From NCBI GenBank assembly GCA_946887155.1, contig CAMPKM010000112.1, positions 1-8,086 of the forward strand: a stretch of DNA of 8,086 bases. Reading direction: 5' to 3'. The stretch comes from an uncultured Gemmatimonadota bacterium. Lineage in GTDB: Bacteria; Gemmatimonadota; Gemmatimonadetes; Gemmatimonadales; Gemmatimonadaceae. Below, piece by piece: positions 1-6,114 of the stretch. Numbering within the stretch: the first letter of the stretch is position 1; every line of letters starts with the position of its first letter. The translations under genes and the position numbers were made by a program. The notes under the pieces were generated by a model. The model saw only the letters and a program-made list of their open reading frames with translations. It made no database searches and was not told where the DNA came from.

Positions 1-206
1 AGGTCAACGGACTGAAAAGCGAGTTTACGCGAATTTGCGCGGATAGGTCAAAGGCATTTGTGGGGGCCCGCATGGGCTGAGACTCGTCGCGGGTTTCTTT
101 GCTTTCGACTCCCGACCGCCTACTGGATTTTCGAACCACCTGTTTTGCTAGCTGTTGATTCGCAAAATCCGCGCAGACTCGCTTCTCAAGCAGTACCCGC
201 GCCAAT
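1..206. repeat. Intergenic repeat element, copy A (left edge at window start)
   Basis: This stretch recurs almost unchanged from position 229. Over the first ~138 bp I count about eight substitutions and one 1-bp indel against copy B. It opens with AGGTCAACGGACTG and contains a ~22-bp module at 14-35 (core AAGCGAGT). The same module returns in inverted orientation at 166-187 (core ACTCGCTT), with 18 of 22 positions matching and all four differences being transitions. The element therefore has imperfect terminal-like inverted repeats about 130 bp apart. GGATAGGTCAA also recurs at about 41, 225 and 269. No coding potential is convincing. It may extend left of the window. The family is not recognised. 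Confidence 0.85.
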
Positions 207-228
207 CTGGGTCAAGATAAGAACGGAT

Positions 229-412
229 AGGTCAACGGACTGAAAAGCGAGTTTACGCGAATTTGCGCGGATAGGTCAAAGGCGTTTGTGGGAACCCGCA
301 CGGGCTGAGACTCGTCGCGGGTTCTTTGCTTTCGACACCCGATCGCGTACTAGATTTTCGAACCACCTGTTTTCTTTCTGTTGATTCCAGAATCCGCGCA
401 GCCTCGCTTCTC
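229..412. repeat. Intergenic repeat element, copy B
   Basis: This is a direct repeat of copy A (offset 228, then 227 after a 1-bp indel). It contains the left module at 242-263 and an inverted partner at 391-412. The right-hand part diverges slightly: GCTAGC in copy A corresponds to CTTTC here, and CGCAAAA to CCAGAA. It ends where a second tandem copy of its right end begins. Short ORFs crossing it on either strand simply translate the repeat and have no protein character. Confidence 0.85.
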
Positions 413-478
413 CTGTTTTGCTTTCTGTTGATTCGCAAAATCCGCGTAGACTCGCTTCTCAAGGCGTACCCGCGTTCA
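412..478. repeat. Third tandem copy of the repeat's right-end unit
   Basis: The ~50-bp unit that begins CCTGTTTTGCTTTCTGTTG and ends in the CTCGCTTCTC module occurs at 139-190, 366-412 and again here. In this copy it continues through CAAGGCGTACCCGCG, matching the CAAGCAGTACCCGCG tail after copy A. It sits directly between copy B and the start of the HD gene. Three units with unequal spacing and no spacers do not form a CRISPR array. Confidence 0.8.
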
Positions 479-487
479 TCCGTGGTT

Positions 488-504
488 ATCCGTGCAGACT
501 CGCT
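488..504. repeat. Repeat-module remnant overlapping a start codon
   Basis: ATCCGTGCAGACTCGCT matches the repeat module ATCCGCGCAGACTCGCT (168-184) at 16 of 17 positions. The single difference (C to T) turns GCG into GTG, and that GTG at 492-494 is the start codon of the HD phosphohydrolase gene. The first four or five codons of the gene therefore derive from repeat sequence. Confidence 0.7.
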
Positions 505-1781
505 CCTTCGACATCATTCGCGATCCACTCTGGAACAACATCTCGCTCGACGAACTTGCCCTGCGGCTCGTCGACACGCGAGCGTTCCAGCGGTTGCGGT
601 ATGTCCGCCAGCTCGGCCTGGCGTACCTGGTCTATCCGGGCGCCACGCACACGCGGTTCGAGCACGCGTTAGGCACGTGGCACCTCGCCGGCCGCACGCT
701 GGCGATGCTGCAGGGCCGCGGTGATGTCTCGCCCGGACTGTCCGGCGAGGCGAGAGTCGTGGCCGCCGCGGCGCTGCTGCACGACATCGGCCACTACCCG
801 TTTTCCCACGCGCTGGAGGAAATCGGCGCGCCGCATCACGAGGACGTCGCTGGCGCGCTGCTGACACGGGGCGAAATCGCCGATGTACTTCGCGAGGCCA
901 TTGCGCCGGACGCGCCGGAGCGGGTCGTCGAGCTCATTCGTGGGCATAGCGCGAGCCCGCTCCAGGGCCTGATTTCGGGGTCGATCGACCTGGACAAGAT
1001 CGAATACCTCAAGCGCGACGCGCTGATGTGTGGCGTGCCCTATGGGGAGATCGATGTCGATCGCCTGATTCACTCGCTCACGCTCGTCACCGACCCGGTG
1101 ACGCGCCGCCTGACGATCGGAGTCGCCGAGAAGGGCCTGTCGGCGCTGGAGTCGCTGCTGTTCGCCAAGTACCAGATGTACCGCAACGTCTACTGGCATC
1201 ACGCCGTGCGCAGCGCGACCGCGATGTACAAGCGGCTGGTGGCGGACGCCATCCGCTCCGGTGCCTTGCGAGTCAGCGAACTGTCGTCGTTCAGCGACGA
1301 GTCATTGCTGCACCAACTCGACGAGCGGGCGCCGTCTGCCCTGCTCCGCGGACTGCGTGAGCGCCGGCTTCACAAGCGCGCATTCGAATGCCCGAGTGCC
1401 GACCTGCCGGACGGCGCCGGCGAGTGGATTGCCAACGAACGTGAGCTGGTCGCGGCCGCCGAGGACCAGTTGTCCAGCGAACTGGGACTCGGCAAGGGCG
1501 AGGTCCTGCTGGATTATCCGGCCAAGACGCAGATGCTGGACCTCGACCTGCCGGTCCTGCGCCGCAATGGCGAAGTCCGCCGGCTGACCGGGGTTGGACT
1601 CGACGGCTCGATCAACCTGCCGCGCCTGTCCGATGAGCTGTACCGGAGCGCCCGCTGGCTCCGCGTGTTCGTCGCCCGGCCGGTCGAAATCAACCGGAAG
1701 TCCGTGCTGCAACTGGCCACGATGAACCCCAGAGAGGTGCAGTCTCGGGTGGCGAATGGCGAGCCGCTCTTGAGCAGGTAA
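492..1781 (+). CDS. HD-domain phosphohydrolase (COG1078, dNTPase/SAMHD1-like)
   Basis: The 429-residue protein belongs to the HD superfamily, close to the COG1078 and dGTPase/SAMHD1 group. Characterised members of that group remove triphosphate from dNTPs using a metal held by His and Asp. Visible landmarks are an N-terminal IIRDPLW (residues 8-14), TRFEHALG (54-61, His58), the HD motif LLHDIGHYPFSH (95-106, His97-Asp98), and GSIDLDKIEYLKRD (163-176, Asp166 as the last metal ligand), followed by GVPYGEIDVDRLI and the family's MYRNVYWHHAVR segment (229-240). All metal ligands are present, so activity is likely, but the substrate cannot be read from sequence. It is cytosolic, with no signal peptide or membrane segment. 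The start is GTG at 492. No Shine-Dalgarno sequence precedes it, and an in-frame TAG at 447-449 with no other start codon after it leaves no alternative upstream. That start lies inside a repeat remnant. The gene converges on the small ORF and PP2C unit. Confidence 0.9.
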   Translation: MQTRSFDIIRDPLWNNISLDELALRLVDTRAFQRLRYVRQLGLAYLVYPGATHTRFEHALGTWHLAGRTLAMLQGRGDVSPGLSGEARVVAAAALLHDIGHYPFSHALEEIGAPHHEDVAGALLTRGEIADVLREAIAPDAPERVVELIRGHSASPLQGLISGSIDLDKIEYLKRDALMCGVPYGEIDVDRLIHSLTLVTDPVTRRLTIGVAEKGLSALESLLFAKYQMYRNVYWHHAVRSATAMYKRLVADAIRSGALRVSELSSFSDESLLHQLDERAPSALLRGLRERRLHKRAFECPSADLPDGAGEWIANERELVAAAEDQLSSELGLGKGEVLLDYPAKTQMLDLDLPVLRRNGEVRRLTGVGLDGSINLPRLSDELYRSARWLRVFVARPVEINRKSVLQLATMNPREVQSRVANGEPLLSR

Positions 1782-1782
1782 C

Positions 1783-1833
1783 TGAAGCTGAAACGGAGCT
1801 GGAAATTCATGCCAGCTCGACCTACCGGCTTCA
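1783..1833. terminator. Inverted repeats between convergent genes (possible terminator)
   Basis: The 49-bp gap between two convergent genes holds a perfect 7-bp stem, GAGCTGG (1796-1802) and CCAGCTC (1812-1818), with a 9-nt loop. It is nested inside TGAAGC (1783-1788) and GCTTCA (1828-1833). The outer right arm contains the small ORF's stop codon. No T-run follows on either strand, so intrinsic termination is plausible but weakly supported. Confidence 0.4.
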
Positions 1834-1998
1834 CCCCGTGCTTCCTCGAGCAGCCGCGAGCTTCCTCGCAATCGCGCGGTAGAACGCCGCGTCGTCAGTC
1901 TTCCCCTCGGCCTCCAGCGCCATGGCACACCGCTCGAGCGCGTACAGCAGGTTGCCGAGGTAGAGCTCAGCCAGTTCGCCGACCGATTCGCCCGCCAT
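1831..1998 (-). CDS. Small 55-residue protein, translationally coupled to PP2C
   Basis: I do not recognise this protein. It starts at ATG (1998-1996), whose A is also the last base of the phosphatase TGA stop (TGATG arrangement), and ends at TGA (1833-1831). The 55 residues run MAGESVGELAELY at the start to AAARGSTG at the end. Composition is rich in Ala, Glu and Leu with heptad-like spacing. Two amphipathic helices are suggested (about 5-30 and 35-51), broken by GKTDD, resembling a small helical hairpin. There is one Cys (24), no signal peptide and no membrane segment. The overlap implies ribosome re-initiation after the phosphatase, so co-expression and perhaps physical partnership are reasonable inferences. 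The protein-like composition and tight overlap favour a real gene. Conservation in relatives has not been tested. Confidence 0.62.
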   Translation of the reverse strand: MAGESVGELAELYLGNLLYALERCAMALEAEGKTDDAAFYRAIARKLAAARGSTG

Positions 1999-2822
1999 CA
2001 GGCAGACTTTGTTGACGGCGAGGAAGTCGGCGTATGGCCTTCGGGGAGCGCGGGCGCTTCTTCGGTCTTTTCGTCGTCCCCGCTATCGGCGGCGATAATC
2101 TGCACCACGACGGCGGTGACATTGTCGAGGCCACCGCGGTAGTTCGCCTCCGCGATCAACGCGTCGACGATTCGACCAGCCGAGGCGCGTGAAAGCAGGA
2201 GCTGCTGCAGCCGGCGATCGTCCACCATGCCCGTGAGGCCGTCGCTGCAGACCAGGAACACGTCGCCGGCCCGGAACTCGCCGGTGAAGGTGTCAGCCTC
2301 GACTTCTTCGCCGGCACCGACGCAGCGCGTGATCACGTTGCTGTAGGGGTGATAGCGCGCCTGTTCTGGCGTCAGCAGGCCGGCATCGACCTGTTCCTGC
2401 ACGTAGGAGTGATCCTTTGTGAGCTGGGTGAGCGCCCCGTCGCGGAGCAGGTAGATGCGCGAGTCACCGACCTGGCCGATCAGCCAGCGGGCCCCGGAGA
2501 CGACGAGGACCGAAACGGTGGTGCCCATGCCCTGCTTGTCGGACTCGTTGATCGTCCGTTCGTAGATCGCCCGGTTGGCGTTCCGGATCGATTCGGCCAT
2601 CCGGTCGCGCGGCGCCGGCCCGTTGAGCTGCTGCAAGTCGGACAGCTCCCGGGACACGATCTGAACCGCCATTTCGCTGGCAACCTCACCCGCTGCGTGG
2701 CCACCCATTCCGTCGGCGACGATGAACAGGCCTACCTGCTTGCTGGCGTGAGCGAAGAAGGAGTCCTCATTCCCCGATCGCACCATGCCCACGTCACTAC
2801 GGGCTGCGACGTGCATATCCAC
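1998..2822 (-). CDS. PP2C-family serine/threonine protein phosphatase (Stp1/PrpC type)
   Basis: The 274-residue protein is a bacterial PPM/PP2C phosphatase. These are Mn/Mg-dependent enzymes that reverse Ser/Thr phosphorylation by Hanks-type kinases. The motifs appear in family order: VRSGNEDS (14-21), VADGMGGHAAGE (35-46, Asp37-Gly38 metal ligand), GMGTTV (98-103), VGDSRIYLLRDG (118-129), LTKDHS (134-139), SDGLTGMVDD (193-202, Asp194) and GGLDNVTAVVV (230-240, Asp233-Asn234). All metal ligands are present. The catalytic domain ends near residue 245, followed by an acidic, Pro/Ser-rich tail (DSGDDEKTEE then TSSPSTKSA) that is probably disordered. There is no membrane anchor. The start is GTG at 2822, chosen because a purine-rich AGGGGG lies 11 nt upstream; an ATG two codons downstream is possible but too far from that site. 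No partner kinase lies in the window. It is read divergently from uvrA and overlaps the downstream 55-residue ORF by one base. Confidence 0.93.
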   Translation of the reverse strand: MDMHVAARSDVGMVRSGNEDSFFAHASKQVGLFIVADGMGGHAAGEVASEMAVQIVSRELSDLQQLNGPAPRDRMAESIRNANRAIYERTINESDKQGMGTTVSVLVVSGARWLIGQVGDSRIYLLRDGALTQLTKDHSYVQEQVDAGLLTPEQARYHPYSNVITRCVGAGEEVEADTFTGEFRAGDVFLVCSDGLTGMVDDRRLQQLLLSRASAGRIVDALIAEANYRGGLDNVTAVVVQIIAADSGDDEKTEEAPALPEGHTPTSSPSTKSA

Positions 2823-2833
2823 TAGGCGCAGGT

Positions 2834-2839
2834 CCCCCT
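2834..2839 (-). promoter_or_regulatory. Ribosome binding site of the PP2C gene
   Basis: On the minus strand AGGGGG precedes the GTG start by 11 nt. It supports GTG at 2822 over the ATG two codons later, which would be 17 nt away. Confidence 0.5.
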
Positions 2840-3106
2840 GTGCTTGCTTCTCAGGTTCGTCGTGCTCCGATCGCCGATCATGGGTTCCATAGCCGGCAGA
2901 CTCACGGTCGCGCGAACCTGAACTTGTCGCATCTGGGGCAAAGGGGGATGGGTCAGCGTGGCGGCGGGAAAACCTATAGGCGGCCTGAACCGACCGCGAC
3001 TGCCACCGCCGCCCGCGTTGGAGTGGGGGAAGCTATTCCGGCAACCTCTGACCACGCAAGCAGTGATGACGATGGGACTTGTGAGTTCTCTAACCCACCC
3101 CTCCGG

Positions 3107-3125
3107 CCGTCCCGGACCGGGACGG
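3107..3125. promoter_or_regulatory. 19-bp palindrome just upstream of uvrA
   Basis: CCGTCCCGGACCGGGACGG has perfect 9-bp arms around one central base and ends 21 bp before the uvrA start codon. As RNA it can form a 7-bp G/C stem with a GGACC loop. It could be a dimeric repressor operator or a 5'-UTR hairpin. Its position close to the start favours a regulatory role, but no family assignment is possible. Confidence 0.45.
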
Positions 3126-3146
3126 ATGGCGGTTTAGCTTTGGTTC

Positions 3147-6098
3147 GTGAAGGACCAGATTCTCGTCCGGGGCGCCCGGCAGAACAACCTGAAGGGGTTC
3201 GACGTCGCCATTCCCCGGCGGCGCCTAACGGTGATCACCGGACCGTCGGGTTCTGGCAAGTCGTCCCTCGCCTTCGATACCGTGTATGCCGAGGGGCAGC
3301 GCCGGTACGTCGAATCCCTGTCCGCGTACGCCCGGCAGTTCCTGGAGCGGATGGAAAAGCCCGATGTCGACGGCGTCGATGGCGTGTCGCCGGCGGTGGC
3401 GATCGAGCAGAAGAATCCCACACGGACGTCGCGGTCCACGGTAGGCACCTCAACGGAGGTCTACGACTACCTGCGCCTGCTCTGGGCCCGGATCGGGCGG
3501 ACCTTCTGCCCCCGGTGCGGGCGCGAGTTGAGGCCGGACACGGTCCAATCCGTCACCGACACACTCCTGGCCCTGGAGCCGGGGACGCGGTTCGTCGTGG
3601 CGTTCCCGTTGAAACTGTCGGCCAAGGTCACCGACGCGATGGTGGTCGAGAACCTGCGAGCCCAGGGGTTCCTGAGGGTGGTCGTTGACGGTGATATGAA
3701 GACGCTGGAGGAAATCGACGCGGAGAAGGTCGCGTTGAGTCGCGCTGAGCGACTCTTGGTGGTTGTCGACCGACTGTCCGTCGATCCGGACCTGCGAGGC
3801 CGAATTGCCGAGTCGGTCGGCACCGCGTTCAGGGACGGAGACGGTGATTGCGTCGTGCTGATGTCGGAGGCCCGAGGCCAGAGTCCGCCATCGGAACCAG
3901 CGCGTGACGCCGAGAGCGAAAGGACTGAATCGCGTCCCGATTCCCGATTCCCGATTCCCGATTCCCCGGCCCCCGATTCCCCGTTTCCCGAACTCCGTTT
4001 CACCGAACGGTTCCAGTGTCCTAACGATGGATTCCGCGCGCCACAGCCGACGCCGCAGCTCTTCTCGTTCAACAACCCGCGCGGGGCGTGTCCGACGTGC
4101 AACGGTTTCGGCGCGGTGCTCGAATACGACGAAACGCTGATCGTGCCCCACCCCGAGCGAACCCTGCGCGAGGGCGCCATCGACCCGTGGACGAAACCCA
4201 GGTACGACGGCCGGCGCCGCACGCTGGCGTCGTTTGCCTCCCGCGAAGGCATCCCGATGGACACACCCTGGCGCGACCTGCCGGCCAGCCAGCGCCACCA
4301 GTTGCTGCAGGCCCGGACCCGATCGTTCAAGGGCATCCTCCCGTTCCTCGCCGACCTCGAAGAGAAACGCTACAAGCAATACATCCGCGTCTTCCTGCGG
4401 CGGTACCAGACGGCAAAGACGTGCGGAGCATGCGGCGGAGCGCGGCTTCAGCCCGATGCGCTCAACGTCCGCGTCGCCGGCCAGGACATCGCCGCAGTCT
4501 CGGCGCTCACGATCGATGGCCTGCGCGCCTGGGTCCGATCGATCGAGCTGACGGCGTTCGAGCGTGACGTCGCCAGTCACATCCTGCGCGAAGCCGTCGA
4601 TCGGATCGACTTTCTCTGCGACGTGGGACTCGGCTACATCACCCTCGATCGGGCCGCGCGCACGCTGTCCGGCGGCGAGGCACAGCGGATTTCGCTCGCG
4701 AACTCGCTCGGGGCACGGCTGGTCGACACGCTGTACGTCCTCGACGAACCATCGATCGGCCTGCATCCGCGCGACATGGATCGGCTGCTCGGTCTGTTGC
4801 ATCGGCTGAGGGATGGCGGCAACACGGTCCTTGTCGTCGAGCACGACCTCGACGCCATCCGGATGGCCGATCACCTCATCGAGCTGGGGCCGGGGAGCGG
4901 TGAACTTGGCGGCCGCATCGTGTTCGAGGGGCCGGTGAGTGACGCCGCGCGAAGCCCGCTGACCGGCCAGTACCTGACCGGCGCGATGTCGATACCCGTC
5001 CCGTCAAAGCGGAGGCCACTGGGCCGGACGCGCATCGTGCTGAAAGGCGCACGCGAGCACAACCTGAAGCAGGTCGACATCGAGATCCCGTTAGGCGCGT
5101 TGACGGTGGTCACCGGGGTGTCCGGGTCCGGCAAGAGCACGCTGGTGCACGATGTGCTGTATCGCGCGCTGGAAACGCGCCTGGCCGGCGAGCACAGCGC
5201 GCGACAGCATCTCGGTGAACGCGTCGGGTCGTTCACCTCACTCACCGGAACGGAATCACTGGATGCCGTCGTGCTGATCGACCAGGAGCCCATCGGCCGC
5301 ACGCCGCGATCCAATCCGGTGACATACGTGAAGGCATACGACGAGATCCGGAAGCTCTTCGCGTCACAGCCCCTGGCGCGGGAACGCCGGTTTACTCCCG
5401 GCACATTCAGCTTCAACGTCGCTGGTGGACGATGTGATGGCTGCGACGGCGCGGGCGTGGTGCAAGTCGAGATGGTCTTCATGGCCGACGTGTTCGTGCC
5501 ATGCGACGTCTGCGGCGGCCGCCGCTTCAAGCCTGACGTGCTCGACGTCATGGTGAAGGGAAAGTCGATCCACGATGTCCTGCAGCTCACGGTCGACCAG
5601 GCGATCCGGTTCTTCGTGTGGCAGGAGAAACTCGGCCAGGCGCTCTGGCAGTTGCAGCAGGTTGGCCTGGGTTACCTGCGACTGGGTCAGTCGGCGACGA
5701 CCCTGTCAGGAGGCGAAGCGCAGCGGATCAAGATCGCGCGCGAGCTCGCGTCAGGCGAACGGAAAGGGGGTCGGAAGATCTACATCATGGATGAACCCAC
5801 CACGGGCCTGCACGTGGATGACATCCGGAAATTGTCAGGCGTTTTCGACCGATTGATCGACGCCGGTCATACGCTCGTGCTGATCGAACACAACCTGGAC
5901 GTGATCAAGCAGGCGGACTGGGTGATCGACCTCGGTCCCGAGGCGGGCCCGGGTGGTGGTGAAGTGGTTGCGATGGGAAGGCCCGAGGACATCGCCAAGA
6001 ATCCGCGGTCATTGACGGGTCAATGGCTGGCTCCGCTGCTGCGCGACGAGCGCGCTCCACGAGGACGTCGCCATAGCGGCGGAGAAATCGGGGTCTGA
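3147..6098 (+). CDS. uvrA: UvrA, excision nuclease ABC subunit A
   Basis: UvrA is the DNA-damage sensor of nucleotide excision repair. A UvrA dimer finds lesions and loads UvrB. The 983-residue protein has both ABC ATPase modules: Walker A GPSGSGKSS (32-40) and GVSGSGKST (657-665), signature LSGGEAQRI (507-515 and 853-861), and Walker B with VLDEPSIGLH (531-540) and IMDEPTTGLH (880-889). The N-terminal YAEGQRRYVESLSAYARQFL segment (47-66) is typical. The C-terminal zinc module is intact (Cys763, 766, 786, 789), while the first has Cys291, Cys315 and Cys318 but Asp294 where a Cys is usual. Typical bacterial UvrA is about 940-950 residues; the excess is a Ser/Pro/Asp-rich insert at about 241-282, partly encoded by a CCCGATT tandem repeat. 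The start is GTG at 3147: an in-frame TAG lies at 3135-3137, and family homology begins at residue 4. No Shine-Dalgarno sequence is evident. The gene is monocistronic and converges on the SDR gene. Confidence 0.97.
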   Translation: MKDQILVRGARQNNLKGFDVAIPRRRLTVITGPSGSGKSSLAFDTVYAEGQRRYVESLSAYARQFLERMEKPDVDGVDGVSPAVAIEQKNPTRTSRSTVGTSTEVYDYLRLLWARIGRTFCPRCGRELRPDTVQSVTDTLLALEPGTRFVVAFPLKLSAKVTDAMVVENLRAQGFLRVVVDGDMKTLEEIDAEKVALSRAERLLVVVDRLSVDPDLRGRIAESVGTAFRDGDGDCVVLMSEARGQSPPSEPARDAESERTESRPDSRFPIPDSPAPDSPFPELRFTERFQCPNDGFRAPQPTPQLFSFNNPRGACPTCNGFGAVLEYDETLIVPHPERTLREGAIDPWTKPRYDGRRRTLASFASREGIPMDTPWRDLPASQRHQLLQARTRSFKGILPFLADLEEKRYKQYIRVFLRRYQTAKTCGACGGARLQPDALNVRVAGQDIAAVSALTIDGLRAWVRSIELTAFERDVASHILREAVDRIDFLCDVGLGYITLDRAARTLSGGEAQRISLANSLGARLVDTLYVLDEPSIGLHPRDMDRLLGLLHRLRDGGNTVLVVEHDLDAIRMADHLIELGPGSGELGGRIVFEGPVSDAARSPLTGQYLTGAMSIPVPSKRRPLGRTRIVLKGAREHNLKQVDIEIPLGALTVVTGVSGSGKSTLVHDVLYRALETRLAGEHSARQHLGERVGSFTSLTGTESLDAVVLIDQEPIGRTPRSNPVTYVKAYDEIRKLFASQPLARERRFTPGTFSFNVAGGRCDGCDGAGVVQVEMVFMADVFVPCDVCGGRRFKPDVLDVMVKGKSIHDVLQLTVDQAIRFFVWQEKLGQALWQLQQVGLGYLRLGQSATTLSGGEAQRIKIARELASGERKGGRKIYIMDEPTTGLHVDDIRKLSGVFDRLIDAGHTLVLIEHNLDVIKQADWVIDLGPEAGPGGGEVVAMGRPEDIAKNPRSLTGQWLAPLLRDERAPRGRRHSGGEIGV
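3936..3991 (+). repeat. Heptanucleotide tandem repeat CCCGATT inside uvrA
   Basis: Four perfect CCCGATT units occupy 3936-3963, followed by degenerate copies (CCCCGATT, CCCCGTT, CCCGA) to about 3991. The unit is not a multiple of three, so gain or loss of one unit would shift the uvrA frame; three units restore it. It encodes the residues around SRPDSRFPIPDSP. Similar G/C-rich heptamer arrays are known mainly between genes in other bacteria, so a coding location is unusual. Confidence 0.9.
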
Positions 6099-6114
6099 CC
6101 CCATTTTTTCAGAC
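6090..6114. terminator. Shared stop-codon hairpin and T-run between convergent uvrA and SDR genes
   Basis: GGGGTCTGACCCC (6090-6102) is a 13-bp near-palindrome followed by ATTTTTT, giving a short stem plus T-run at the end of uvrA. It contains the uvrA TGA (6096-6098). An alternative stem pairs GTCTGA (6093-6098) with TCAGAC (6109-6114), whose right arm contains the SDR gene's stop. The two foldings exclude each other. A rho-independent terminator for uvrA is likely; function in the opposite direction is less certain. Confidence 0.6.

Larger units (their letters stand above)
2823..3146. other. Divergent intergenic region between PP2C and uvrA
   Basis: This ~324-bp gene-free stretch should contain the promoters of two divergent units. 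I find no convincing -35/-10 pair on either strand. Visible structure includes CCTATAGG (2973-2980, a perfect 8-bp palindrome), an 8-bp inverted pair CAGGTTCG (2852-2859) and CGAACCTG (2913-2920) 53 bp apart, and a 19-bp palindrome at 3107-3125. No recognisable LexA box of the Escherichia or Bacillus type was seen, so SOS control of uvrA is not shown. A 77-codon minus-strand reading frame spans part of it but looks non-coding. Confidence 0.6.

Noticed and set aside
1..478. Possible CRISPR array
   Set aside because: Repeat units are unequal, partly inverted and lack uniform unique spacers; no cas gene is present.
253..724. Short ORFs crossing the repeat region on both strands
   Set aside because: Their peptides only translate the repeats, or are out-of-frame shadows of the HD gene, and carry no motif.
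2852..2920. 8-bp inverted pair CAGGTTCG and CGAACCTG
   Set aside because: The arms are 53 bp apart with no supporting structure; a chance match is easy at this length.
2822..3055. 77-codon minus-strand ORF whose TAG overlaps the PP2C GTG start
   Set aside because: The tight overlap looked like an operon junction, but the peptide is Gly/Arg/Pro-rich without domain character and occupies the region expected to hold promoters.
3126..3137. Mini-ORF ATG GCG GTT TAG just before uvrA
   Set aside because: Three codons only; the apparent Shine-Dalgarno sequence is part of the palindrome and too close to the ATG, so leader-peptide control is not supported.
3450..4874. 474-codon minus-strand ORF
   Set aside because: It is an antisense shadow of uvrA, whose sense frame has unmistakable ABC and zinc motifs; long antisense frames are common in G+C-rich genes.
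492..6098. HD phosphohydrolase, PP2C and UvrA as one functional defence or repair system
   Set aside because: The genes are convergent or divergent with separate ends and no shared regulation visible; each is a common housekeeping family.
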